64,000 bases of DNA, taken from contig CBDVBZ010000002.1 of NCBI GenBank assembly GCA_965372355.1, forward strand, positions 31,707 through 95,706, in the 5' to 3' direction. Shown in pieces: positions 1 through 8,292 of the stretch. Origin of the DNA: CBDVBZ01 sp965372355 (GTDB lineage: Bacteria > Krumholzibacteriota > Krumholzibacteriia > WVZY01). A program made the translations under genes and the position numbers. A model generated the notes under the pieces. It ran no database searches, was not told the origin of the DNA, and saw nothing but the letters and a program-made list of their open reading frames with translations. Position 1 is the stretch's first letter; each line of letters begins with the position of its first letter.

Positions 1-33
1 CCCCTCTCGAACCCCGATGTTGCCTCTTTTTCA

Positions 34-115
34 GGCGCCGAGGAGCGCCGCGTGGGGGCTAAAAGCAAAGGGGGCTGTTGCCGACCAAGACAAACCCCCT
101 TTGGCTACCTCCACG
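34..115 (+). other. structured 5' leader upstream of small membrane-protein gene
   Basis: Two adjacent inverted repeats are visible. A GGCGC/GCGCC hairpin spans 34-49. A larger one spans 51-115, with outer arms CGTGG (51-55) and CCACG (111-115) and an inner 8-bp arm AAAGGGGG (67-74) pairing with CCCCCTTT (95-102). It lies about 90 bases before the ATG at 205 and has no T-tract, so it does not look like a simple terminator. It could be a regulatory leader RNA or the end of an upstream unit. No known riboswitch consensus was recognised. The rest of 1-204 shows nothing else convincing. Confidence 0.35.
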
Positions 116-204
116 TAGTGGATTGGCTGGTAGCACTAGTAACTTATTCTGTATTAAAGCCGTTGTCAAGCCGTGGCCTGATTCGTATCTTTAACAAGGT
201 GGGG

Positions 205-621
205 ATGAAAGCGTTACTCAAGACATATCTCGTGTATCTTCTGTCGATTGCGATTGTCTCGCTGGCCCTGCCTTCTCCGGCGGTTGGCGGCGGTGGCTTC
301 CCGTCCGGCAAGCCCTCATCCGACGAGGCTGCAGCGCCGGCCCTACGCATGGATAATGTTTCGCCGTTCGGTGCCATCGGTCACGCGTTCGCGTTCGGTG
401 ACACGACGGACTACGAATTTCCCGAGGAGGAAGAGGCCAAGGGGGTGTGGAAGGACGTGGCGCTGTGGTTGGTCGTGGCGGGATTCGCTGCTTTCTTCAT
501 CATCAAGGTTTTTCTCGAGGGAGACAAGGACGAGCCCGCGAAGGAGGAAGGGGGCAAAGAAATCCCACCGACGGCGTTCATCGTTCCCCAGCCGTCCCCT
601 CCGTCCCCAGCGGGGCCTTAG
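205..621 (+). CDS. small secreted/membrane protein, unknown function
   Basis: A 138-residue protein. I place the start at the ATG at 205, preceded by AAGGTGGGG, because it opens a signal peptide (residues about 1-28, hydrophobic core then PSPAVGG); the in-frame GTG at 52 would add an implausible N-terminus. The mature part has a Glu-rich stretch (about 70-80), one transmembrane helix (about 84-103), then a charged and proline-rich tail. The layout suggests an envelope-anchored protein with two short soluble ends. It is not recognised as a known family. Its last 44 bases overlap the 3' end of the convergent GWxTD gene. Function is unknown; reality as a gene is supported by the signal peptide, helix and ribosome-binding site. 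Confidence 0.6.
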   Translation: MKALLKTYLVYLLSIAIVSLALPSPAVGGGGFPSGKPSSDEAAAPALRMDNVSPFGAIGHAFAFGDTTDYEFPEEEEAKGVWKDVALWLVVAGFAAFFIIKVFLEGDKDEPAKEEGGKEIPPTAFIVPQPSPPSPAGP

Positions 622-2644
622 CAAAGCTCCGTCGTTGTTCTGCCACCTCGCCGGATTGGTGATCCCGTACCGAAATCTGAAGGATGTAGTCGCCCGGATC
701 CAGGGCGCCGATATCAACGGCGAGATCTTCCTCCGCTCGATGGCGTGCGCCCTGGCGCTGCAGGGTCTGTGATATGACGGGGTCGCGGCCTCTCGCCAGC
801 CCGATCATGTTTCTCAGGTTGCGCCTGAGTCTCGCCCCCCATCCCTTGGGCCGATCATCGGCCTCATAGATCGAGTATGTGATCTCGTATTGGCTTTGCG
901 ATCGAGTGACATCGAGATTGTAAACCTCCAGGTAGAGCCTGAGCCTCTCCGATTGCCGACACACACCGCCGGGGTTTGGATAGAACGTCTTGCCACCGCG
1001 CCGGATCATATCCCGCTCGCCCCCGGCCGGCGGCTCCTGATAGAAAAGTATGTCGCTCAACACCAGCTTGTCGGTGAGGTACCGGGCGGCGTCCGTTCTG
1101 CCATCGAGTCGCGCTCGTGCTCGGGTCAGGGCGTCCTCGAGACAAAACGCCACGCGAACGGAATCCAAAGGAACGTCGTATTGCTGCACCATTCGATACG
1201 ATTCCTCGCCTCTTTCTGCGGGAAGCATCAAAGCCATACCAGACAGCGTATCCGCGTAGACAGCCGTATTCACCCATTCCTCATCGAGAAAAGCGGTCCG
1301 CACTAGGAATCGATCCGAACGAGCGAAGTCGATGTATTTGCCCATCGTTTCCAGATCGATCTTCATCGCGAGATAGAGATCCGTTGACGATGCGTCCCCG
1401 CGAAACGTGATGACATCCATGAACCCGGGGATCTCCCAGTAGGGGGACACGTAGTGAGTGGTGGGCGGGTCGAGATACAGGGCTTGTGCGGCGTAGTGAT
1501 ACCGGTAATCCATCGGGATCATGTAGTTGCCATTCAAGAACTCGTCGCGAAACCACAGCGTCATTCCGACGAATTCATTGTTGTAGATCCACATCTCCAT
1601 GGGGCCGGTGAGCGATCCTCCAGCGAGCGTGGACCCCACGCCATCCGGCATTCCAAACTTGATGACGGCCTTGCCGCGTTCCGTCTCCCAGCCGCGAAGC
1701 CTCGGAGTGTAGCTGTCGTAAAAGGCATCTGCGAGATACATGCGCTGGACGTGCTCCAGGTATCGTTCGTTGAGCGGTGTGGTGAGGTCCGGGTCTCGCT
1801 CCGCCCAGAACACCCGTTCGATTCTCTTGCGCCTCTCATCCGGTGCGAAGCGGTAGTCGTACGCCTCCTCGTCGGTGAGTATCGCACGGATATCCTGGTA
1901 GCCGTTTCGCTCATCCTCATCGAGAAGCCCCAGAGCCGTCGCGAACAGGGAATCACAAAAAACATAATCCAACCGTCGAAAGGCAATCGTTCCGCGGAGG
2001 AAATAGGCCTCCGCGAAATCCGGGTGCGCGGCCATGCATTTCTCGGAAGCGGCGATTGCACTCAGCGTGTCGCCTCGTGCGAAGTTCACGAATGCCAGTT
2101 TATAGAATCCGGTCGGGTTGTCGGGATCGCATTGCACGACGTTTTGGAAATAAGGAACCGCCTTTCCGAGGTACTCCTTGTAGGTCTGCATGTACTTCCA
2201 TTTCCGAAACCAATCGAGCCCCAGGTACAGTCTCGCTTCGCAGTTGTCGGGAGCGAGACGGAGGACCTTGTGAAAACACCGCGCGGCGTCCCCATAGAAG
2301 GTCTGCGCGTAGTATGTCTTGCCCAGCTCGAGCCAAAGACCCGCGTGATCGGGATACTGCTGGAGACCGAGCTCCAGGACTTTTTGAGATTGGAGACGTC
2401 CGGTGATGGTCCCGGCCGAGCGATACAGGATCCCCATCTGCACGTAGCGTTGGGGTGCTGCGCGCCCCGAGTGCACGACGCCGTCGAGGAGCTTGATCGC
2501 CCGGGCGGTGTCGCCCCTGGCGAGAGCGGCATCGGCGCTTGCCTCGAGCTTCGCGGGGTCCCTCTTAAAGAGCGAGCAGGATTGCAGACTCACGAGGGCA
2601 ACCGCTGCAACGAGGAGTCTCGAGATGAATCGGTTCCGGTTCAT
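578..2644 (-). CDS. GWxTD-domain lipoprotein with N-terminal TPR repeats
   Basis: A 688-residue predicted lipoprotein. Basic n-region, hydrophobic core and LQSC lipobox put the lipid-modified Cys at 23. Residues about 35-240 are TPR-like helical pairs (for example YVQMGILYRSAG, LWLELGKTYYAQ, FYKLAFVNFARGD). A GWxTD domain follows; its signature reads GWETERG at 318-324 with the usual following FGMPDG, so Glu replaces the motif's Asp. The C-terminal third is beta-rich and unassigned. GWxTD proteins are common in Acidobacteria, Gemmatimonadetes and FCB candidate phyla and have no proven function. The start is the ATG at 2644; an in-frame GTG at 2659 preceded by TAGGCGAG is an alternative. It is leftward, and its 3' end overlaps the convergent gene at 205-621. 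Confidence 0.85.
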   Translation of the reverse strand: MNRNRFISRLLVAAVALVSLQSCSLFKRDPAKLEASADAALARGDTARAIKLLDGVVHSGRAAPQRYVQMGILYRSAGTITGRLQSQKVLELGLQQYPDHAGLWLELGKTYYAQTFYGDAARCFHKVLRLAPDNCEARLYLGLDWFRKWKYMQTYKEYLGKAVPYFQNVVQCDPDNPTGFYKLAFVNFARGDTLSAIAASEKCMAAHPDFAEAYFLRGTIAFRRLDYVFCDSLFATALGLLDEDERNGYQDIRAILTDEEAYDYRFAPDERRKRIERVFWAERDPDLTTPLNERYLEHVQRMYLADAFYDSYTPRLRGWETERGKAVIKFGMPDGVGSTLAGGSLTGPMEMWIYNNEFVGMTLWFRDEFLNGNYMIPMDYRYHYAAQALYLDPPTTHYVSPYWEIPGFMDVITFRGDASSTDLYLAMKIDLETMGKYIDFARSDRFLVRTAFLDEEWVNTAVYADTLSGMALMLPAERGEESYRMVQQYDVPLDSVRVAFCLEDALTRARARLDGRTDAARYLTDKLVLSDILFYQEPPAGGERDMIRRGGKTFYPNPGGVCRQSERLRLYLEVYNLDVTRSQSQYEITYSIYEADDRPKGWGARLRRNLRNMIGLARGRDPVISQTLQRQGARHRAEEDLAVDIGALDPGDYILQISVRDHQSGEVAEQRRSFAKAPLGTEGTAGER

Positions 2645-2829
2645 GACAATGCGCTTCACGCAGTTCTCGCCTATCCCGTGGGGACGCCGGTTGAGCCTGT
2701 CCTGGAAGGGCTGCGACGCGTCGTGGAAGGGCTCCAACCGGCGGATGTAACGCGGCCGAAAGGTCCGCGTACATAGGAAATATACAACGGCTCTTGGCGC
2801 CGATAAACCCCCGTGGTTCACTCGAGCGA

Positions 2830-2863
2830 CAAAAGAAAAGAGGGCCCTCGTTCGAGGGCCCTC
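2830..2863 (-). terminator. intrinsic terminator for the small secreted-protein gene
   Basis: On the minus strand a perfect 11-bp inverted repeat (GAGGGCCCTCG at 2840-2850 and its complement at 2853-2863) is followed by TTTTCTTTT. It sits 34 bases after the stop codon of the gene at 2898-3287, and separates that gene from the GWxTD gene transcribed in the same direction. Confidence 0.8.
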
Positions 2864-2897
2864 CCATCGTCTCATGCACAATCGGCTCTACAGGCTC

Positions 2898-3287
2898 CTA
2901 GACATCCTTCTTTGGACCAAATGTTTTCTTTTCGTCACGGAACGTCACGCCCAACGCCGCGTCGCTGTTTTTCGTCACGATGCGGAAGGACAATGCCTTG
3001 CCCGATGCGATCGGCTTGTCGGTCGTCCGAAACATGATCATGTCATCTGTCGCGATACCAACCCACCCGTCGGGTGCGAAGATATCCTCGATAGACGCGC
3101 TGGCGTCGGACACGGTGATGCCATAGACGGCCTTGCCGGCGGCGGAAACCTTGAGGACGACTACAGGGGAGCCGTCTTCGGTCGGGACAACGCTCTTTGT
3201 TACTGTGGGATCCGCGGCGAGGGCGGGCAGCGCCATCAAGACGCAAAGGGCCCCAGCGAGAAGAATCGTACGATTGAAGCGAGTCAT
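2898..3287 (-). CDS. small secreted protein, beta-sandwich-like
   Basis: A 129-residue protein with a clear Sec signal peptide (hydrophobic core LLAGALCVLMALP, cleavage near ALA-A at about residue 25). The start is the ATG at 3287, which has an almost perfect Shine-Dalgarno AAGGAGGT seven bases upstream. The mature ~104 residues look all-beta. They contain a pattern (APDGWVG, then FRTTDKPIASG, then LSFRI) resembling surface beta-sandwich domains seen in secreted proteins of FCB bacteria and planctomycetes; this likeness is my reading, not a family match. It is monocistronic: own terminator downstream, divergent from the M1 peptidase gene. A strong ribosome-binding site and a dedicated terminator suggest good expression. 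Function is unknown. Confidence 0.75.
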   Translation of the reverse strand: MTRFNRTILLAGALCVLMALPALAADPTVTKSVVPTEDGSPVVVLKVSAAGKAVYGITVSDASASIEDIFAPDGWVGIATDDMIMFRTTDKPIASGKALSFRIVTKNSDAALGVTFRDEKKTFGPKKDV

Positions 3288-3609
3288 TACTGACCTCCTT
3301 CGATGCTGCAAACCTAGGATGCTAGAACAGGAAGATCCTAAGCAAATGACTGCTTATTTAGAGTGTCACATCAAGTGGTGCTTGCAGAACCTTGCTACCA
3401 ATAGCATACGCCATGGGTCCATGTCTGCTTGCCACATATAATTGTACCACATCTCGCCCCACGGTGTCGAGGGCCGGACGCGGACCGGCATACTAACAAG
3501 CCGTTTTGGAGCAGGTTAGCAGTGCGATAAGAATCCCTTGGTATTCGGGCGCTGGTTCTATAATATTACGTGCTGAAGGCCCATAACACCCGCCCCGATA
3601 CGGTGTTCC
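3288..3609. other. divergent intergenic region with no gene
   Basis: About 320 bases separate the leftward small secreted-protein gene from the rightward M1 peptidase gene, so promoters for both must lie here. The stretch is more AT-rich than the flanks, with two TATAAT hexamers on the plus strand (3437-3442 and 3559-3564). No convincing short open reading frame or RNA gene was seen. Confidence 0.6.
3538..3564 (+). promoter_or_regulatory. putative sigma-70 promoter for the M1 peptidase gene
   Basis: TTGGTA at 3538-3543 and a perfect TATAAT at 3559-3564, separated by 15 bases (short but tolerated). A transcript starting near 3571 would have a leader of about 40 bases before the ATG at 3610. 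Confidence 0.45.
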
Positions 3610-5646
3610 ATGATAGCCCGATGGCTGTGGACAACTCTTGCTCTGTTGGTGACGCTCGGTTCACCCTGCCGCGGCGTGGCCCAGGAGGAGCTCGGTCCGT
3701 CCGAGGCACTCGCCAAACAGGAGCTTGAGCGATATCTCAGGTTCCGTGAGCGCCTCGCGGAGGAGCGCATCAAGAAGGCGGATGACCCGCAGGGGTCGTT
3801 CGACGCGATCCACTACGACATCACAATCGACATCGATGTGCCCGCAGAGACGATCGCGGGCAGCGTCGATTGCCGTGTAGTCTCCACGGTGCCATCGCTT
3901 ACCCATCTCGTCCTCGATCTCCTCGAAAACATGACGGTCGCCGACGTTCGGGAGGCGGGCGTTCAGGTATCCTTCAGTCATGCCTCGGGTCTTCTGACAA
4001 TCCAGCTGAACGGGACGTACGCGGTCGGAGACACGGTGTCGGTGACCGTCGGCTACTCCGGACCGCCCGGCGTCACGAACGGCGAGTTCAACATCGATGT
4101 CTTCGCATTTGGCGTACATCCCTGGGACGGGACGCAAACGGCGATCTACACGATCAGCGAGCCCTTTTTTGCGCGCGCGTGGTGGCCGTGCAAGGATGTG
4201 CCGTCCGACAAAGCCACGACCACGATGCGGGTGACCGTGCCCGACACGTTGATCGTCGTGTCCAACGGCGTGCTGGCGGGCGAGAACGATCTCGGCGGGG
4301 GACGAAAGCAATACGAGTGGGTCGAGAGCTACCCGATCGCGACCTATCTCGTCTCCCTGGCGGTTTCCAACTACGAGGTTTCCAGGGAGTATTTCCGCCA
4401 TTCACAGACCGACTCGATGCCTGTCGAGTATTACGTGTATCCGGAAGACACGGCAAAGGCCCGCGTCGATTTTTCGAACACGGTATCGATGCTCGAGTAC
4501 TTCTCGGATCGGTTCGGCATGTATCCGTTTATCGACGACAAGTACGCGATGGCCGAAGTCAACCTTCTCGGTGCGATGGAAAACCAGACGTGCACGAGCT
4601 ATGGGCATGTGTTTCTCACGGGGGACACGAACCACAGGTTTGACTACCTGGTGGCGCACGAGCTCGCGCATCACTGGTGGGGCAACTCGATATCGCCGGC
4701 GGACTGGCCGGAGATCTGGCTGAACGAAGGATTCGCGACATACTCGGAAGCGTTGTGGCAAGAGCACGTGCATGGCTCCGAGGCCTACCGGACACACATA
4801 ATCAGACCGGGGCGGAGACGGGATTTCAGGGGGACGCTCTACGATCCGCAGGATTTGTTCTCGCTCAAACACGTGTACTGGCGTGGGGCGTGGGTGCTGC
4901 ACATGTTGAGGGGTGTGATGGGGGACTCGGCTTTCTTCGACGCGCTTCGCGCTTACGCAGCGGACAGCCGCTTTGCGTACAGGCACGCGACGACAATCGA
5001 GTTTCAGACGCTCTGCGAGCAGTACTACGGCGGTTTGCTGGACTGGTTCTTCCAGCAGTGGGTCTTCTCATGGAACGAGTGCCCGGACGGCGACTTGGAA
5101 TGCGAGCAGCCGGTCCAGTACGAATACGCCTGGGCACAATTTCCGGAGAGCGGTACGGTCGATCTGTCGATATGGCAGACGCAAATCGGTTCGGTGATAT
5201 CGATGCCCATCGAGGTGCGTTTGACGCTCGCATCGGGCGACACGACGGTCGTTTTGTGGAACAGCCGGCTGGTGGAGAAATACGAGATCGTCGTGTCCGA
5301 GCCGGTTCTCGCGCTCGCCATCGACCCCGACGAGTGGATCATGAGATCCGTTTCGCCGCGGGAGCTCAGCGCCTTTCCCGGTCTCAACGTGTATCCGAAT
5401 CCTTTTAACGACGGGACGATGATCTCGTTTGAGAACAACGAGGCCGGCAACGTTACCCTGGAAGTCTATGACGTCCGCGGCGCGAGGGTCCGTGCGCTCC
5501 ACGCTGGATCTCTGCCTCCGAACTACTACGAGCTGTCATGGGACGGCAAAAATGACACTGGGCAGCCGGTGGCCTCCGGTGTATATTTCGTGCGTCTCGT
5601 GACACCCCAACGTTGGGGGCTTCGCAAGGCGGTGGTGGTCAGGTGA
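3610..5646 (+). CDS. M1-family metallopeptidase with C-terminal sorting/FlgD-like domain
   Basis: A 678-residue secreted gluzincin aminopeptidase-like enzyme. It has a signal peptide (about 1-24), the M1 N-terminal beta domain, the exopeptidase motif GAMEN at 321-325, the zinc site HELAH at 350-354 and the third ligand Glu373 exactly 18 residues later, in NEGF. These are the residues needed for zinc-dependent cleavage of N-terminal amino acids. Residues about 590-678 form a separate module beginning LNVYPNPFND and ending ASGVYFVRL, the hallmark of type IX secretion type-A sorting or FlgD-like Ig domains of FCB bacteria. The product is therefore probably exported across the outer membrane or held at the surface (inference). 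No strong ribosome-binding site precedes the ATG. A secreted hypothetical gene follows 51 bases later. Confidence 0.92.
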   Translation: MIARWLWTTLALLVTLGSPCRGVAQEELGPSEALAKQELERYLRFRERLAEERIKKADDPQGSFDAIHYDITIDIDVPAETIAGSVDCRVVSTVPSLTHLVLDLLENMTVADVREAGVQVSFSHASGLLTIQLNGTYAVGDTVSVTVGYSGPPGVTNGEFNIDVFAFGVHPWDGTQTAIYTISEPFFARAWWPCKDVPSDKATTTMRVTVPDTLIVVSNGVLAGENDLGGGRKQYEWVESYPIATYLVSLAVSNYEVSREYFRHSQTDSMPVEYYVYPEDTAKARVDFSNTVSMLEYFSDRFGMYPFIDDKYAMAEVNLLGAMENQTCTSYGHVFLTGDTNHRFDYLVAHELAHHWWGNSISPADWPEIWLNEGFATYSEALWQEHVHGSEAYRTHIIRPGRRRDFRGTLYDPQDLFSLKHVYWRGAWVLHMLRGVMGDSAFFDALRAYAADSRFAYRHATTIEFQTLCEQYYGGLLDWFFQQWVFSWNECPDGDLECEQPVQYEYAWAQFPESGTVDLSIWQTQIGSVISMPIEVRLTLASGDTTVVLWNSRLVEKYEIVVSEPVLALAIDPDEWIMRSVSPRELSAFPGLNVYPNPFNDGTMISFENNEAGNVTLEVYDVRGARVRALHAGSLPPNYYELSWDGKNDTGQPVASGVYFVRLVTPQRWGLRKAVVVR

Positions 5647-5697
5647 TGGGGAAGCGACGAACCGAGTTCCATTATTCAAGAAGGGAATGAATCACAA

Positions 5698-6396
5698 ATG
5701 CGCGTTCGCATGTTTCTGTTGGTGAGCACACTATTATTCCTGCCGGCTCTTACGCAGAGCGAGGTTCTCTTTCTGAAGGACGGGTCAGCGATTCAGGGAG
5801 AGCTCAAGAGGCTGGTAAACGACACGCTGTATTTCGAGACGTCGTTCGGGGCGAGTATACGCGTTGCCAGAGCGCGGGTGGCCAGGATCGATTTCGCCGA
5901 TTCACCATCCGTTCAGCCGCCCGGCGGAGGGCCCGGTGCGATTGCGCAGCAGCGCTCGGTGCCCGGTACAGTGATGGTGGGCTTCGACAAGGTCAAGCTG
6001 AGAAGCAAGGTCGTCGTCAACCGCGGAAAGGACGAAGACACGATCCTTCGCGCGAACTGGATCGAGTGCGCCTGGTACGCGGGTTCCATCAAAGTCTACT
6101 CACAGATCGACTCGGTGATCGACAAGACGATCCGCAAGGGACCGGAAACTCGATTCAGCAACGACATGAAACCGCAAGATTTCAAGATCGCGCTCGCGCC
6201 GGGTACGTACGAGTGTCGTCTCTTCATCCGGAACAACGTGCCCGAGGGTTACGAAACGAGTTTTGCCGAAGGTCCGCTGGCGAAGGTGCTCGTTGTCAAT
6301 CAGGTCACAGTACATCCCGCCCAGACAACCCAAATCCGCGTCGGCATGAAGCGCAAGATGAAAGTGGGCTCGCCACAGCTCTTCGTCTTCGACTAA
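5698..6396 (+). CDS. secreted protein of unknown function
   Basis: A 232-residue protein with a signal peptide (about 1-21). The start ATG follows AGAAGGGA. Residues about 22-68 carry a short barrel-like pattern (LKDGSAIQGEL ... GASIRVARARVARIDF) typical of small beta domains that begin many FCB secreted proteins. The remaining ~145 residues are beta-rich, with a segment (IALAPGTYECRLFIRNN) that reads like an extracellular carbohydrate- or peptide-binding sandwich, but no family is recognised. It lies 51 bases after the M1 peptidase on the same strand and may be co-transcribed. It ends in a convergent gap that holds an interspersed repeat. Confidence 0.7.
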   Translation: MRVRMFLLVSTLLFLPALTQSEVLFLKDGSAIQGELKRLVNDTLYFETSFGASIRVARARVARIDFADSPSVQPPGGGPGAIAQQRSVPGTVMVGFDKVKLRSKVVVNRGKDEDTILRANWIECAWYAGSIKVYSQIDSVIDKTIRKGPETRFSNDMKPQDFKIALAPGTYECRLFIRNNVPEGYETSFAEGPLAKVLVVNQVTVHPAQTTQIRVGMKRKMKVGSPQLFVFD

Positions 6397-6414
6397 GAGC
6401 TCGCAGGGCTGGCC

Positions 6415-6536
6415 GCGGGTCCTCGCCTGCCTGTCCTCTGAAAGAGGGTCCCCGGAGGGGGTCGTCGATTGCCCCACAAGTGCTCGCAGGGCTCCGCTCT
6501 TGCGGGACGACGCCACCCCGCAGCCAACGCCGCAGA
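6415..6536. repeat. interspersed intergenic repeat, copy A
   Basis: This convergent gap shares ordered blocks with the gap at 23684-23792: GCGGGTCCT, GCCTGCCTGTCC, CCCCGGAGGGGGTC, CCCACAAGTGCTCG, a GCTcCGCTCT..GCGGG block and GCCACCCcGC. Both copies sit between the stops of converging genes. No gene is seen in the gap. It may be a REP-like element or a shared structured 3' element. Confidence 0.65.
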
Positions 6537-6575
6537 AGGGCCTCGCGCGCTCCCTCAAACGTCCCTTGCAGCGAT

Positions 6576-7715
6576 CTACTTTTCGTCGATGGATTTGATG
6601 GATTTCAGTACGAGCTCTTTTAGATCGCCGTCCGCCCGGGCGTTTTCGAGTGACTTCTGCAGATACGCTTCCGCCTGGTTGGTGTCATCTAGCTCGATAT
6701 AGAGAAGCGCGAGGTGGTAGAGAACCCACGGGTCATCGGGTCGCCTGTAGAGGGCCTTGTCGAACGCTTCGCGGGCCTCCGTGAGCCGCCCCGTGGACAG
6801 GAAGAGCTTGCCCATACTCAGGTACGCTTCCGGGAAATCATCCCGTTGCTGGACGGCCATGCGGTAGTTGGCCATTGCGGCCACGTAGCGTTTGTTCAGG
6901 AAATGAACATCGCCCAACCCCTTGTAGGCCTCGGGAAAGATGCTCTTAATATCCAGCGCTTTTTCAAACATACCCTCGGCCTGTTTGGCGTGACCAAGGG
7001 CGAGGTAACACAAGCCCAGACCGAGCACGGCCCCTGTGTTCATCTCATCGTGGACGTATACTTGCTCGTACTCGGTAATGGCCTCTTCGTACAGCTCGCG
7101 CTGGTAGAAGACGTAAGCCAGACCAAGCCGGGCTTCGTCGGAGGACGGATCACTTTTCAAGGCGCGGTAGAGATAGTACGTCGCCTGGTGGTACTTTTCC
7201 GTGCGCGCGTACAGTAATCCAAGGTAGACGTATGTCGGGTTGTAGGACGGTTTGATTGTCAGTGCGTGTACGAGATGTTCCTCAGCGGTCTCGAAATCAC
7301 CCTGATCGAGATGAAGTATGCCGTAGCTGACAAGCGCCTGGTGAAACTCACCGTCGAGTCGGATGGCGAGCTCGTACTCTCTGCTTGCCGCCTGGAACGC
7401 ACCCATGGCGGCGTAGGTCTCGGCGATGTTGAATCGAAGAACGGCATCGTCGGGGTAGTGCTCCTGCGCAATCCTGAACTGGGCCAGCGCTTCTTTGTAA
7501 CGACCCGCGGCATAGTATGCGACACCAAGGTTGAGGTGGGCATCCGGATCCTCCGAACGCAGCTCGATGGATCGTTCAAAACTATCTGTAGCACCGTCGA
7601 GATCGCCGGCATCCATCGCGTCGAGGCCCTGGTTGTAATAACGCAGCGCCTTGTCGCCGCAGGAGACGAGCGACAGTACAACGAGTATGGATAGCAAGAG
7701 CCGTGCGATGTTCAT
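6576..7715 (-). CDS. TPR-repeat lipoprotein
   Basis: A 379-residue predicted lipoprotein. The signal peptide ends in LSLVSC with Cys19 as lipidation site, followed by about ten tandem 34-residue TPR units covering residues about 25-370 (recurrent LGLAYVFYQRELYEEAITEYEQ-type helix pairs). TPR solenoids bind partner proteins, here presumably in the periplasm at a membrane. The start is the ATG at 7715; the in-frame TTG at 7724 is less likely. It is the last gene of a leftward group after the NfeD-like protease, slipin and a small domain protein; the spacing of 45 bases to the previous stop suggests co-transcription, so it could be an assembly or scaffold partner for that membrane pair. The specific role is unknown. 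Confidence 0.85.
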   Translation of the reverse strand: MNIARLLLSILVVLSLVSCGDKALRYYNQGLDAMDAGDLDGATDSFERSIELRSEDPDAHLNLGVAYYAAGRYKEALAQFRIAQEHYPDDAVLRFNIAETYAAMGAFQAASREYELAIRLDGEFHQALVSYGILHLDQGDFETAEEHLVHALTIKPSYNPTYVYLGLLYARTEKYHQATYYLYRALKSDPSSDEARLGLAYVFYQRELYEEAITEYEQVYVHDEMNTGAVLGLGLCYLALGHAKQAEGMFEKALDIKSIFPEAYKGLGDVHFLNKRYVAAMANYRMAVQQRDDFPEAYLSMGKLFLSTGRLTEAREAFDKALYRRPDDPWVLYHLALLYIELDDTNQAEAYLQKSLENARADGDLKELVLKSIKSIDEK

Positions 7716-7760
7716 GACCGACAAAGGCTATGAGGAAACCGGTGTGGTTTGCAAGCGCAT

Positions 7761-8225
7761 TTACGCGTCGACTGGGGTTCTGGTGGGGGGCTGCTCGCCG
7801 TGCGGCTCTTCCTGCGGTTGGTCGATTGCCTTGACTTTGACCTTCCGGATCGATGTGCGGACAACGAACACGAGGACGTTGTTCGAGTTGGGGTCGCCCG
7901 GCACGAGAAAAAATCCCTGGCTCTGAGAGGAATACTCGCGGCAGTAACCAAAGATCACTTCGTCGTCGAAAAACTCGACGAGCACCCTGTGGGTGAGATC
8001 GGAGTCGGCGAAAAAACCCTTGCGCTCGCGGTAGCTGGGGTTGCCGTCCAGCTCGTGGACGAAGAACAGGGCCTTCAAGTCGCACAGGGTGACGTGGTGG
8101 GTACGGCCGTCTTCGCCACTCAGCATGAACGCGGCCTGGTTCGAATCGAAGTCGTCCGTGGTCCCCTTGAGCAGGGTTCCATCACGGAAGCGCGCAATCA
8201 CCTTATCGGTCGCAAGTTTGGACAT
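7761..8225 (-). CDS. conserved small protein, DUF6982-like N-terminal domain
   Basis: A 154-residue cytoplasmic protein without signal peptide or membrane segment. Residues about 5-65 (KVIARFRDGTLLKG, then a segment ending LKALFFVHELDG) fit a conserved beta domain I remember as DUF6982, frequent in Deltaproteobacteria and related phyla, often near PilZ or signalling proteins; I cannot verify the match. Residues about 66-130 are a second beta-rich part (VLVEFFDDEVIFGYC, GFFLVPGDPNSNNVLVFV) that may hold a small ligand or nucleic acid. The tail is Pro/Glu-rich. The start is the ATG at 8225, with only a weak ribosome-binding site. It lies between slipin and the TPR lipoprotein in a leftward operon. 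Function is unknown. Confidence 0.65.
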   Translation of the reverse strand: MSKLATDKVIARFRDGTLLKGTTDDFDSNQAAFMLSGEDGRTHHVTLCDLKALFFVHELDGNPSYRERKGFFADSDLTHRVLVEFFDDEVIFGYCREYSSQSQGFFLVPGDPNSNNVLVFVVRTSIRKVKVKAIDQPQEEPHGEQPPTRTPVDA

Positions 8226-8263
8226 GGCGCAGCCCAATCGTGCAACTTTTGTACCAAGCGGAA

Positions 8264-8277
8264 AGCCCCGTGGGGCT
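8264..8277 (-). terminator. weak terminator or attenuator after slipin gene
   Basis: On the minus strand AGCCCC/GGGGCT forms a short hairpin followed by TTTCC, 15 bases after the slipin stop codon and upstream of the next gene in the operon. The stem is short and the T-run brief, so partial read-through is likely if it works at all. Confidence 0.3.
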
Positions 8278-8292
8278 CAACCCCGCAAGACC

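Noticed and set aside
51..115. c-di-GMP (GEMM) riboswitch upstream of the first gene
   Set aside because: GCAAAG and GGCTACC fragments recall the 3' half of GEMM, but the 5' half with GGCAAACC and the tetraloop receptor arrangement is missing.
1454..2776. A 440-codon plus-strand open frame opposite the GWxTD gene
   Set aside because: It has no recognisable domain or ribosome-binding site and is fully antisense to a lipoprotein gene with clear TPR and GWxTD motifs; it is a high-GC shadow frame.
3437..3442. Second TATAAT in the 3288-3609 region as a promoter
   Set aside because: No -35-like hexamer is found at 15-19 bases on the plus strand, and the motif is probably chance in an AT-richer stretch.
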